64,000 nucleotides of DNA from positions 149,588-213,587 of the forward strand of contig JALWVU010000073.1 in NCBI GenBank assembly GCA_027079305.1. Direction: 5' to 3'. Source of the DNA: Aquificaceae bacterium. GTDB lineage: Bacteria; Aquificota; Aquificia; Aquificales; Aquificaceae. The position numbers and the translations under genes are program-made. Below the pieces are notes generated by a model. That model was given only the letters and a program-made list of their open reading frames with translations, ran no database searches and had not been told where the DNA came from. Shown here one piece after another: positions 16,816 to 24,709 of this stretch (positions are counted from its first letter, which is position 1; every line of letters starts with the position of its first letter).

Positions 16816-17821
16816 GGCCCGCTACCTCCCTCACTTTTTTCTCTATCTCTTCGGCCACCTCAGGATTCTCTTTAAGATACCTCTTGACCTGCTCCTTGCC
16901 CTGACCTATCCTCTGCTCCCCGTAGCTATACCAGGAACCGCTCTTGGTCAGGACGCCCTTGTCCACCGCAACATCTATCAGATCGCAGAGCTTGCATATA
17001 CCCTCTCCGTAGATCATGTCGAACTCCGCCTCCTGGAAAGGAGGAGCCAGCTTGTTCTTTACAACCCTCACCTTTACCCTGTAGCCTATCTTGTCGTTGC
17101 CATCTTTTATATCTCCCATTCTGCGAACTTCGAGTCTCATGTCCGAGAAAAACTTGAGAGCACGCCCTCCGGGCGTAGTTTCAGGATTTCCGAACATTAC
17201 CCCTATCTTCTCCCTTACCTGGTTGATGAATATTAGGGCAGTGTTACCCTTGTGAACTATACCCTTGAGTTTTCTGAGAGCCTGGGACATCAAACGGGCC
17301 TGCTTACCCACCTGGGCCTCTCCCATTTCGCCCTCAAGCTCATCACGGGGGACGAGGGCCGCAACAGAGTCCACAACTATAACGTCTACAGCCCCGCTGT
17401 TTATCAGACTTTCCGCTATCTCCAGGGCCTGCTCTCCGTAGTCGGGTTGAGAGATGTAAAGGTTTTCCACGTCCACACCCAGCTTCCTTGCATACTTCGG
17501 ATCGAGGGCGTGTTCCGCGTCTATGAAGACCGCAACTCCTCCCCTCTTCTGGGCCTCCGCTATAACGTGGAGTGCCAGCGTTGTCTTTCCTGAAGACTCA
17601 ACGCCAAAGATCTCCACTATCCTTCCCCTGGGTATTCCACCTATACCAGTCGCTATGTCCAAGGCGAGGGAGCCTGTGGGAATAACTTCAACCTTTACCT
17701 TCTCCGCAGCGTGAAGGGGCATTATGGCACCCTTGCCAAACCTCTTCTCGATGTTGGCTATCGAGGCCTCAAGGGCCTTCTTCTTCTCACTGAGGATCTT
17801 GTTCGCAGTTTCCTGAGCCAT
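16784..17821 (-). CDS. recA: recombinase A
   Basis: 345 residues. It has the RecA core with Walker [14 protein letters not shown] near residue 70, Walker [17 protein letters not shown]1/L2 loop sequence [25 protein letters not shown] and an acidic C-terminus (ADTEEGD). RecA polymerises on single-stranded DNA for homologous recombination and DNA-damage responses. No LexA box was recognised upstream. It is 5 nt downstream of gatC, and its stop lies inside pilT. No intein is present, in contrast to nrdA. Confidence 0.98.
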   Translation of the reverse strand: MAQETANKILSEKKKALEASIANIEKRFGKGAIMPLHAAEKVKVEVIPTGSLALDIATGIGGIPRGRIVEIFGVESSGKTTLALHVIAEAQKRGGVAVFIDAEHALDPKYARKLGVDVENLYISQPDYGEQALEIAESLINSGAVDVIVVDSVAALVPRDELEGEMGEAQVGKQARLMSQALRKLKGIVHKGNTALIFINQVREKIGVMFGNPETTPGGRALKFFSDMRLEVRRMGDIKDGNDKIGYRVKVRVVKNKLAPPFQEAEFDMIYGEGICKLCDLIDVAVDKGVLTKSGSWYSYGEQRIGQGKEQVKRYLKENPEVAEEIEKKVREVAGLVAADTEEGD

Positions 17822-17826
17822 CTAAA

Positions 17827-18111
17827 TCAAACCTCCACTATTCTCGGCACCACGAAGAAACCATTTTCCCTCTCAGGAGCGTTCTTCAGGGCCTCTTCCT
17901 GAGACAAGCCCTCCTTAGGCTCGTCCTCCCTCATTGGTGTGCCTTCAGCTTTTTGAATATAAGGTTCAACGTCAGCAGTGTCGAGTTCCTCGAGCTGTTT
18001 CACAAAATCGAGTATGTCCCCGAGCTGTTTGCTGAAGATCTCCACTTCTTTCTCCGTCAGCTTCAACCTCGCAAGGTGTGCGACCCTTTTAACCCACTCT
18101 CTGTCTACCAT
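17827..18111 (-). CDS. gatC: Asp-tRNA(Asn)/Glu-tRNA(Gln) amidotransferase subunit C
   Basis: 94 residues, the standard GatC length. Features are VAHLARLKLTEKEVEIFSKQL near the start, LGDILDFVKQLEELDT and DVEPYIQKAEG...REDEPKEGLSQEEALKNAP, then FFVVPRIV at the end. GatC is the small clamp between GatA and GatB in the enzyme that converts Glu-tRNA(Gln) to Gln-tRNA(Gln). gatA and gatB are not in the window, as is usual in dispersed genomes of this type. It is first in a gatC-recA-pilT unit, with TATATT 8 nt before the ATG and no Shine-Dalgarno sequence. Confidence 0.93.
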   Translation of the reverse strand: MVDREWVKRVAHLARLKLTEKEVEIFSKQLGDILDFVKQLEELDTADVEPYIQKAEGTPMREDEPKEGLSQEEALKNAPERENGFFVVPRIVEV

Positions 18112-18119
18112 AGGGTATT

Positions 18120-18125
18120 AATATA
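18120..18125 (-). promoter_or_regulatory. -10 element for gatC-recA-pilT
   Basis: TATATT on the minus strand, 8 nt upstream of the gatC ATG at 18111, in the 47-nt gap after mutL. The predicted transcript would begin at or within 2 nt of the start codon. Confidence 0.45.
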
Positions 18126-18158
18126 CACTCTCACCCCCCGGGCATGCACCGCATAGCT

Positions 18159-19448
18159 TCAGAAACTCCTTCCAAGTTTCTCGTATATGTCTTTGAGGTG
18201 AATCCTGTAGTATATGGGCCTTCCGTGTGGGCAGACGTGGGGGTTTTTCAGCTTTTTCCATGTCTCTATCAGCTCTTCCATCTCCTTTTCACTCAGTCTC
18301 TTTCCGGACTTGATGGCGGATCTACAGGCTATCTCGTCCGCCCCCTTTCCCTCTCCGAGACTCTCGTAGTTTGCCCTTTCGGAGATAAGGTGCTGATCGA
18401 AGAAGTATAGATAGTCCCCCCTCTGAGCAAGGATTATGGTGTTGTCGAGCTGTCCTATAACCCTAAACTCGGTTTCGTATCGGGGAATTTCCTGATCCAG
18501 ATGAAGTATAACATCCTCTTCTCTACTGAGAAGAGCATCTCTGATCAGAGAAAGCGTCTTCCTCTCCTTTACGAACTTTACCTCCCTCTTTTTGGGATGA
18601 ACGTTGAAGTCCACCATAAAGGGAGGCATATCCACAAATATTACGCCGAGAGTCTTGTATCCGAGAATTTTTCTAAGGAACTCCTTGAATGTCCTCGTGC
18701 TTACCGGTCTTGAATTTACGAAAAGATGAAGCTCTCCCCTAGAAACGTTCCTCTTAACGTAGGCTCTTACCTTGAGAAATCCTGCTTCCCGATATATCCT
18801 CTCAAAACCTCTCCCGAACAACCTCTCTATCCTATCCAGTTCATCGGAAGGCTTCAGATTGAGAACTTCCCGAGCATTTGAGAAGAATACAAGCTCCACA
18901 CTCGGCCTCACGAGAGCGTATTCCTTCAAAAGGTCCGCGATCCTCCTTCTTTCGGTATCTTCCCTCTTGAGAAACTTCCTCCTAACGGGCAGGTTGAAGA
19001 AGAGGTCTCTTACCTCCACCTCGGTTCCGATGGGCATGCCTACCTTCCTTCTGGACACTATCTCACCTCCCTCCACCTCTATCTCGTATCCCTCCCTCTC
19101 CTGGAAGAACCTGGATCTTATCCTCATCCTGCTCACGCTCGCTATGGAATGGAGCGCCTCTCCCCTGAAGCCGTAGCTGGAGAGATTTAAAAGATCTTTC
19201 TCGCTCTCTATCTTACTGGTCGCTCCCTCCTGGACAACCTTCTCGAGGTCCTCCGGATGTATACCCGTTCCGTTATCTCTAACGAGTATGAGTCTCTTGC
19301 CACCCTTGGAGATCTCCACCTCTACACTGGTGGCCTTGGCGTCTAAGGAGTTCTCCACGAGCTCCTTTACCACGTCCGCAGGGGACTCGATCACCTCCCC
19401 CGCAGCTATCCTGCTCCTGACCTCCGGGGGCAAGATCTTGACGAACAT
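18159..19448 (-). CDS. mutL: DNA mismatch repair protein MutL (short, endonuclease type)
   Basis: 429 residues, far shorter than the 600 or more usual in bacteria. The N-terminal GHKL ATPase is intact: ELVENSLDA, RDNGTGI, GFRGEALHSIASVS, VHPKKREVKF. The C-terminal domain is compressed to about 90 residues but retains endonuclease motifs: FFDQHLISERANYE (the DQHA-x2-E-x4-E motif with Leu for Ala), ACRSAIKSG and CPHGRP. It should therefore nick DNA in a metal-dependent way. Aquifex MutL is known to be similarly short. The permease gene upstream ends 5 nt before it, so it is in the yebC-permease-mutL unit. No mutS lies nearby. Confidence 0.94.
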   Translation of the reverse strand: MFVKILPPEVRSRIAAGEVIESPADVVKELVENSLDAKATSVEVEISKGGKRLILVRDNGTGIHPEDLEKVVQEGATSKIESEKDLLNLSSYGFRGEALHSIASVSRMRIRSRFFQEREGYEIEVEGGEIVSRRKVGMPIGTEVEVRDLFFNLPVRRKFLKREDTERRRIADLLKEYALVRPSVELVFFSNAREVLNLKPSDELDRIERLFGRGFERIYREAGFLKVRAYVKRNVSRGELHLFVNSRPVSTRTFKEFLRKILGYKTLGVIFVDMPPFMVDFNVHPKKREVKFVKERKTLSLIRDALLSREEDVILHLDQEIPRYETEFRVIGQLDNTIILAQRGDYLYFFDQHLISERANYESLGEGKGADEIACRSAIKSGKRLSEKEMEELIETWKKLKNPHVCPHGRPIYYRIHLKDIYEKLGRSF

Positions 19449-19453
19449 ATCAG

Positions 19454-20308
19454 TTAATTTAGAAGAAAATCAGCCACCATACCCGCCCCCGTTGCAAAGA
19501 GAAACCAGGAGAGCGAGTAAAAGAGGACGAGTTTTTTAGGCAGGAAGCTGAGAAGGGCGGTTATGGTGGGAAGGCATATCCCCGAGGAGGCAAGCATGAA
19601 GGTAAGGGCCTGCCCTGGACTGAAGCCAAGATCGTGCAGGGACCTGGCGATAGGGACTTCCTCTCCCGAGCAGACGTATACGGGAACGGAAAGGAGGCTT
19701 ATGAGAGGGTAGGAGAGGATTGAGCTGGAAAACCTCAGAACAAGATCCTGAGGTAGCAGGACCTTCAGCAGTGAGGCTATGGCGAGTCCGAGGAGAACAT
19801 ACTTTCCCGTAGACAGAGCAAGAGCTCTCAGGTTTTTCAAGAACTCGGCCAATCTGTCCTTTTTCTCAGCGGAAGCTCCCTGAAGCAGGGGAAGACCTGC
19901 CCTCTTACTGAAAAGAAGAAGCGCAACGTAGGAGATCAGAAGTGCAAACAGAAAGGAGAGCATGAACCTCAGGAGGGTTATATCGAGGCCGAACATCCCA
20001 AAAGTCAGGAAGAGCGTCACGGGCGATAGGACCGGGGCTGTGATCAGGAAGGCGAGGACGGGAGCGTAGCTTCTGGAGAAGCTGTCCATGCTCCTTGCGA
20101 GAGGTATCATGGAGCAGGAACAGACGGGGATCGTCGCTCCGAGTGTGGCGGTAGCGAGGGGGGCGTAAGGTTTGCTGAGCAGATCTCTTCTCAGGAGCTT
20201 AGATCCGAGGAAGCCCTGAAGGAAGGCACCCACAAAGGAAGCGAGCAGAAAGTAGGGCAGAACATCGAGGGTATAACCGATGAAGGTATTTAAAAAGTCC
20301 GAGATCAT
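19454..20308 (-). CDS. permease of the DUF318/UPF0718 (ArsP-like) family
   Basis: 284 residues with about eight membrane segments in two halves. The first half carries ATIPVCSCSMIPLARSM, the diagnostic CxC-containing motif of this family. The second half carries a related VPVYVCSGEEVPIARSL, so the protein looks internally duplicated. Family members include ArsP, an exporter of organoarsenicals; the real substrate here is unknown. The ATG overlaps the yebC stop by 4 nt and it is followed by mutL 5 nt later. No metalloregulator is adjacent. Confidence 0.82.
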   Translation of the reverse strand: MISDFLNTFIGYTLDVLPYFLLASFVGAFLQGFLGSKLLRRDLLSKPYAPLATATLGATIPVCSCSMIPLARSMDSFSRSYAPVLAFLITAPVLSPVTLFLTFGMFGLDITLLRFMLSFLFALLISYVALLLFSKRAGLPLLQGASAEKKDRLAEFLKNLRALALSTGKYVLLGLAIASLLKVLLPQDLVLRFSSSILSYPLISLLSVPVYVCSGEEVPIARSLHDLGFSPGQALTFMLASSGICLPTITALLSFLPKKLVLFYSLSWFLFATGAGMVADFLLN

Positions 20309-21060
20309 CCGGTCTCTACTTTCTGAAGGATCTCTTCGGGGATCTCGAAGTTGGCTATAACTTGCTGAACATCCTCCAGATCATCGAGGGCATCTATGAG
20401 CTTGAGAACCTTTCTGGCGGTTTCGGGGTCGTCTACCGCTACGGTCGAGACAGGGATCCAGGTTATCTGAGCCTTTTCCACGGGAACTCCGAGCTTTTCA
20501 AGGTTTTCCTTAACGTCGTAAAGCTCATCGGGAGAGGTGTAGATCTGGTGTATCTCCTCACCCGTCTGGACGTCCTCCGCTCCCGCCTCTACAGCCTTCT
20601 CAAAGATCTCCTCTTCAGAGATCCCCTTTGCAGGAACCTCTATGTATCCCTTCCTCTCGAAGAGGTAAGATACACACCCGGAAGAGCCGAGGTTTCCCCC
20701 GTGCTTTGAGAAGGTGTGCTTTATCTCCGCAGAGGTTCTGTTCCTGTTGTCCGTAGTGGCGAGAACCATTACAGCCACTCCTCCGGGAGCGTAGCCCTCG
20801 TAGATAACCTCCTCGTAGGTCTCACCTTCGAGCTCACCGGATCCTTTCTTTATAGCTCTCTCGATGGTTTCCAGAGGCATATTCGCCCGCTTGGCCTGTT
20901 CTATCGCGGTCCTGAGCCTCGGATTGAACTCGGGATTGGGGCCCCCGAGCCTCGTGGCCACGGTAATCTCCCTTATCAGTTTGCTGAAGAGCTTCCCTCT
21001 CTGAGCGTCTATCTTGGCTTTCTTGTGCTTTATCTGTGCCCAGTGGCTGTGTCCCGCCAT
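20305..21060 (-). CDS. yebC: YebC/TACO1 family translation/transcription factor
   Basis: 251 residues beginning MAGHSHWAQIKHKKAKID, the diagnostic N-terminus of the family, and continuing with LIREITVATRLGGPNPEFN, GSGELEGETYEEVIYEGYAPGGVAV and HTFSKHGGNLGSSGCVSYLF. YebC proteins have been described as DNA-binding regulators and more recently as factors that relieve ribosome stalling at proline stretches; which applies here is not settled by sequence. The ruvC neighbour often seen is absent. The ATG has GGAGGT upstream at normal spacing, and it leads the yebC-permease-mutL unit. Confidence 0.95.
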   Translation of the reverse strand: MAGHSHWAQIKHKKAKIDAQRGKLFSKLIREITVATRLGGPNPEFNPRLRTAIEQAKRANMPLETIERAIKKGSGELEGETYEEVIYEGYAPGGVAVMVLATTDNRNRTSAEIKHTFSKHGGNLGSSGCVSYLFERKGYIEVPAKGISEEEIFEKAVEAGAEDVQTGEEIHQIYTSPDELYDVKENLEKLGVPVEKAQITWIPVSTVAVDDPETARKVLKLIDALDDLEDVQQVIANFEIPEEILQKVETG

Positions 21061-21102
21061 GCTTCGAACCTCCGAATTTAATAATTTAAGACAGGGAGGC
21101 TG

Positions 21103-22218
21103 TCAGTTGTATACCTTAACAACCCTGTAAAAGGTGTCCCTCTCGACGGGGATCTTCCCTGCCTTCTTTATAAGTTTTACGAGTCTGTCCACCGAATGTC
21201 CGTAGGCGGATTTGGTTCCCGCAGCGTGAACGATCTTCTCCTCCTCGATTGTCCCGTCGAGGTCGTCCGCACCGAAGTTGAGGGCTATCTGGGCTACCTT
21301 CTCGCCGAGTGTGACCCAGTAGGCCTTTATATGGTCAAAGTTGTCCAGGAATATCCTCGATATGGCTATGGTCTTGAGGTCGTCCACGGAAGAGGTCCTC
21401 CTACCGCCCAGACGAGTTCCCTCGGGCCAGTAGGCGAGGGGTATGAACACCTGGAAGCCTCCGGTCTCGTCCTGGATCTCCCGTATTTTGGAAAGGTGCT
21501 CTATCCTCTCCTCGAGGGTCTCAACGTGTCCGTAGAGCATGGTGACGTTAGTGGGTATCCCGAGCCTGTGGGCGGTTTTGTGAACCTCCAGATACTCCTG
21601 TGCGTTGGCCTTGTTGGGAGCTATTATCTTCCTCGCCCTTTCAGAGAATATCTCCGCGCCACCTCCGGGCAGAGCCTCGAGGCCAGCCTCCTTAAGTTCG
21701 GTGAGAACCTCCTCGTAGCTCTTCTTGGATATCTTGGCCATGTGGTGGATCTCTATGGCGGTCCACGCTTTTACGACTACTTCGGGGAAGTTCTTCTTTA
21801 TCTCCCTAACTATCTCAAGGTATTTATCGTATCCCCAGTGGGAGGGAATACCGCCCACTATGTGAACCTCCCTGCCTCCTTCCCTGTAGGTCTCTTCCAC
21901 CTTTCTGAGTATCTCCTCCATGGACATCTCGTAGGCTCTCGGATCGGACTTCCTAACACCGAAGGCGCAGAAATCACACTGGTAGACGCACACGTTGGTT
22001 GGGTTTATCTGCCTGTTTACTATGAAGTAAGCGTTCATTCCATTTTTCTTTCTGTTCACATACTCCGCAAGATGCCCTATAGCTGTAAGCTCGTTGCTTT
22101 CGAAAAGATATAAGGCTTCCTCTTCGCTTATCCTCTTATCCTCGAGAACCTTCTCCGCTATCTGGGAAAGCCTTCTGTCCCCGATAGTTCTGAGAACGTC
22201 ATCTATAGCAAGTTCCAT
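21103..22218 (-). CDS. mqnE: aminodeoxyfutalosine synthase (radical SAM)
   Basis: 371 residues. The radical-SAM cluster motif is CVYQCDFCAFGV (CxxxCxxC) near residue 76. VHIVGGIPSHWGYDKYLE and GLEALPGGGAEIFSERAR are typical of the MqnE/MqnC/CofH group. The late motif NFGADDLDGTIEEEKIVHAAG distinguishes MqnE from MqnC, which has a GTMMEENVV-type version. MqnE joins 3-[(1-carboxyvinyl)oxy]benzoate to SAM-derived adenosyl, giving aminodeoxyfutalosine in menaquinone synthesis. It stands alone with GGAGGAGG before the ATG. A MqnP-like prenyltransferase and a deaminase candidate are elsewhere in the window. Confidence 0.88.
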   Translation of the reverse strand: MELAIDDVLRTIGDRRLSQIAEKVLEDKRISEEEALYLFESNELTAIGHLAEYVNRKKNGMNAYFIVNRQINPTNVCVYQCDFCAFGVRKSDPRAYEMSMEEILRKVEETYREGGREVHIVGGIPSHWGYDKYLEIVREIKKNFPEVVVKAWTAIEIHHMAKISKKSYEEVLTELKEAGLEALPGGGAEIFSERARKIIAPNKANAQEYLEVHKTAHRLGIPTNVTMLYGHVETLEERIEHLSKIREIQDETGGFQVFIPLAYWPEGTRLGGRRTSSVDDLKTIAISRIFLDNFDHIKAYWVTLGEKVAQIALNFGADDLDGTIEEEKIVHAAGTKSAYGHSVDRLVKLIKKAGKIPVERDTFYRVVKVYN

Positions 22219-22263
22219 TTTGCCTCCTCCGGAAGGGATTAAATCATAATATAAACCGCCCTA

Positions 22264-23115
22264 CTATTCTACGTTGGCCGCCTGCTGTTTTATCCTGTCG
22301 ATCTCCGCCTTTATCTCCACCACATACTCAGACAGGTCAGGTATCTTGTTCCCGAGGGTGGTTACCTCCCTGTGCATCTCCTGAGCGAGAAACTCGAGCT
22401 TCTTTCCCACATCACCTTCGCTATCAAGGAGCTTTCTGAATCGGGAAAGATGCGTTTTTAAGCGCGTCACTTCCTCCTCCACATCCATCTTCTCCAGGAG
22501 AAACATTATCTCGTTCAGGACCGTTGGATGTTCCTCCGGCAGGTCGAGGCGTTTTGCCCTATCCAGGACTTTCTCCTTTACCTTATCGATGATAGCGTCC
22601 TTCTCTTTCTCTATTTGGGAAAGAAGACTCTCTATCCTTTTAGCCCTCCCCAGCAGGTCCGATCTGAGCGCCTCTCCCTCTCTCCTCCTGCTCTCCAGAA
22701 GCTCCTCAAGAGCCCTCCTAACCGCGGTAAGGATTGTTCCTTCAAGCTCCTCGTCTACTTCAACCGTCATCTTCTCAGAATACTTCCAGCTGAGTTCGAA
22801 GATAACATCGTCGCTGACAGAGAGACCAACACCTTCCCTTGAAAGTTTCAAGAGCATGTTCACATTCCCCGCGAGCTTTTCTGTGTCTACGGGGGGAATT
22901 ACCCTCTTTGACTCTACGTCAACGACCACATGGAGGGTTCCTCTCCTGAGTTTACCCTTTATAGCTTCCTTTACCTTTGGTTCCACAGGCATGAGAAAGG
23001 TAGGTGCCCGGAGGGATATATCGAGGCCCTTACCGTTCAGAGATCGGATCATCACACCTACCTTCCAGTTATCGCTCTCCGCATCCCCCCTGCCGAAGCC
23101 CGTCATGCTGAACAT
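22264..23115 (-). CDS. yicC: YicC family endoribonuclease
   Basis: 283 residues from ATG 23115 (MFSMTGFGRG); ATG 23106 is an alternative. A longer reading to 23280 would pass antisense through tRNA-Ser and is rejected. The family features are an MTGFGRG start, VMIRSLNGKGLDIS and a C-terminal conserved region including REGEALRSDLL, EEVTRLKTHLSRF and KLEFLAQEMHREVTTLGNK. YicC proteins are stress-associated endoribonucleases that affect small-RNA decay. TAAAAT lies 7 nt upstream of the ATG and overlaps the -10 element of the divergent tRNA-Ser gene. Confidence 0.92.
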   Translation of the reverse strand: MFSMTGFGRGDAESDNWKVGVMIRSLNGKGLDISLRAPTFLMPVEPKVKEAIKGKLRRGTLHVVVDVESKRVIPPVDTEKLAGNVNMLLKLSREGVGLSVSDDVIFELSWKYSEKMTVEVDEELEGTILTAVRRALEELLESRRREGEALRSDLLGRAKRIESLLSQIEKEKDAIIDKVKEKVLDRAKRLDLPEEHPTVLNEIMFLLEKMDVEEEVTRLKTHLSRFRKLLDSEGDVGKKLEFLAQEMHREVTTLGNKIPDLSEYVVEIKAEIDRIKQQAANVE

Positions 23116-23118
23116 GCC

Positions 23119-23128
23119 TATAATTTTA
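23119..23128. promoter_or_regulatory. overlapping divergent -10 elements for yicC and tRNA-Ser
   Basis: Plus-strand TATAAT (23119-23124) ends 10 nt before the tRNA-Ser 5' end. Minus-strand TAAAAT (23128-23123) ends 7 nt before the yicC ATG at 23115. The two share two base pairs in a 19-bp gap. Confidence 0.5.
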
Positions 23129-23134
23129 AGGTCA

Positions 23135-23225
23135 GGCGGGGTGGCGGAGCGGACGAACGCGGGGGATTCGAAATCCCTTGCAGGGTGATTTAGCCCTGCC
23201 GTGGGTTCAAATCCCACCCCCGCCG
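23135..23225 (+). tRNA. tRNA-Ser (CGA)
   Basis: Type II tRNA with acceptor GGCGGGG/CCCCGCC, anticodon stem GGGGA/TCCCT around TTCGAAA (anticodon CGA), long variable arm GCAGGG...CCCTGC and T arm GTGGG-TTCAAAT-CCCAC. The discriminator is G, as expected for serine. CCA is not encoded. The mature 5' end lies about 4 nt from the predicted transcription start. Confidence 0.96.
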
Positions 23226-23265
23226 TGATAAGATCTTTACATACTCCCGCTTTCAGGAGGTGGCT

Positions 23266-23676
23266 ATGGAGGTTCAGCACAAGGACGAGGCTCTGGAGGC
23301 CCTAAAGAGCGCCAGGGTGGTGGCGGTCATAGGCATATCCCCCAATCCTGAGAGGCCCTCCTACTACACGACCGAGAAGGTTCTTAAAAAGGGAAAGCAC
23401 AGTGTCTATCTGGTGAATCCCAAGTATGCGGGGCAGAAGATATTCGATATAGAGGTGCTCCCCTCCCTGAAGGACATCCCCGAGCCCGTGGACATAGTTA
23501 ACGTCTACAGGAATCCCGCTCACATAGAACCTATAGTCCAGGAGGCGATAGAGATAGGTGCCAAGGTGGTCTGGCTCCAGCCCGGAGCCGAAAACTACGA
23601 GGTTATAGAGAAATACAAGGACAGGATAAAGTTCGTATACGAGGCCTGCATAGGCGTGGAGGCGGGATACCTCTAA
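23266..23676 (+). CDS. CoA-binding domain protein (YccU type)
   Basis: 136 residues from ATG 23266, chosen because AGGAGGT sits 5 nt upstream; a GTG 6 nt earlier overlaps that ribosome site. It has a single Rossmann-type CoA-binding domain: VVAVIGISPNPERPSYYTTE, KKGKHSVYLVNPKYAG, VDIVNVYRNPAHIEPIVQEA, KVVWLQPGAENYEV and a final EACIGVEAGYL. This fold is shared with succinyl-CoA synthetase alpha. The biological role of free-standing members is not established. It lies 40 nt after tRNA-Ser and may be partly read from that promoter. The stop shares CTAA with the convergent cheB stop. Confidence 0.88.
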   Translation: MEVQHKDEALEALKSARVVAVIGISPNPERPSYYTTEKVLKKGKHSVYLVNPKYAGQKIFDIEVLPSLKDIPEPVDIVNVYRNPAHIEPIVQEAIEIGAKVVWLQPGAENYEVIEKYKDRIKFVYEACIGVEAGYL

Positions 23677-24707
23677 CGCCTTACCTTCTGAACGAGCCTC
23701 ATCAGCAGGCCCGGAAGCTCTTCCTTTCTGACCACGTAGTCCACACAGCCCGTTTTTATGGCGTTCTCGGGCATGGCCCAGAGGATCGCGCTTTTGGGAT
23801 CCTCAGCTACGGTGATCCCTCCCGCCTTTTTTACCTCCACTATCCCCTTCGAGCCGTCGTTCCCCATGCCCGTCATGATCACACCTACGGTGTTCCTGCC
23901 GAAGACTCTCGCGGCTGAGGAAAGGAGCAGGTCAGCGGAGGGCTTGTATATGTAGCTCTCGTCCTGGATGTAGTTCACGAAAGCGTTGGCGGGCGTTCCC
24001 CTCACAACCATGTGAATCCTTCCCCTCGAGATGTAGACGTGTCCCTTCTCTATAACCTCTCCCTCCTTGGCCTCCTTGACCTTGAGCTGGCAGAGGGAGT
24101 CTAAGTGCCTTGCGAAGGTCTCGGTGAAGGTGTCGGGCATGTGTATGGCTATGAGGATGGGGGAAGGGAAGTCCGCGGGTATCTTGGGAAGGACCGCGCT
24201 CAGGGTCTGGGGCCCTCCCGTGGAGATACCTATGGCCACTACGGGCGTCAGGCTGAACTCAGCCTCCACCTCCCTGCGTATAAGCTCTGGGGGGGCTTCC
24301 TCCACGGTCTTGGTCTTGGCCTCGTAGGCGGATCTTATCTTGCCGAGGATCTCCTCCTTGAAGTTGAAGAGCTCCTGGTAGTCGGTGGGCTTGGTTATGA
24401 AGTCGAAGGCCCCTCTGTTCAGGGCCTCTATGGTCTCCCTCGCTCCCTCCTTTGTGAGGGCGCTTATCATTATCACCTTGCACTCGGGACAGACCTTCCT
24501 TATCTCCGCAAGGGCGGTGAGGCCGTCCATGACGGGCATGTTGATGTCGAGGGTGATCACGTCGGGCCTCAGGGTCTTCACGAGCTCGACAGCCTCCTTA
24601 CCGTTGGAGGCTTCCCCCACCACCTCGATGTCCTTTTCCGAGGAGAGGAGCTTCTTGAGAGCCAGCCTCACGAAGGGCGAGTCGTCGACGATGAGAACCC
24701 TTATCAT
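23673..24707 (-). CDS. cheB: chemotaxis protein-glutamate methylesterase
   Basis: 344 residues from ATG 24707; a longer frame to 25187 lies antisense-shifted over cheR and is rejected. The receiver domain (1-120) has VLIVDDSPFVR and the phospho-acceptor TLDINMPVMDG. The methylesterase domain (about 155-344) has the catalytic Ser in IGISTGGPQTL, His in AIHMPDTFTETFA and Asp in GVIMTGMGNDGSKG. CheB removes methyl groups from chemoreceptors when phosphorylated by CheA. It is 2 nt downstream of cheR. No cheA, cheW or receptor gene is in the window, but the flagellar operon suggests a working motility system. Confidence 0.96.
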   Translation of the reverse strand: MIRVLIVDDSPFVRLALKKLLSSEKDIEVVGEASNGKEAVELVKTLRPDVITLDINMPVMDGLTALAEIRKVCPECKVIMISALTKEGARETIEALNRGAFDFITKPTDYQELFNFKEEILGKIRSAYEAKTKTVEEAPPELIRREVEAEFSLTPVVAIGISTGGPQTLSAVLPKIPADFPSPILIAIHMPDTFTETFARHLDSLCQLKVKEAKEGEVIEKGHVYISRGRIHMVVRGTPANAFVNYIQDESYIYKPSADLLLSSAARVFGRNTVGVIMTGMGNDGSKGIVEVKKAGGITVAEDPKSAILWAMPENAIKTGCVDYVVRKEELPGLLMRLVQKVRR

Positions 24708-24709
24708 CC

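Noticed and set aside
21196..22113. 305-codon plus-strand frame opposite mqnE
   Set aside because: Shadow of a strongly conserved radical-SAM gene; no ribosome site or recognisable domain.
23116..23280. Upstream extension of the YicC frame containing GVGFEPT
   Set aside because: This peptide is the antisense translation of the tRNA-Ser gene, a well-known artefact; YicC starts at 23115.
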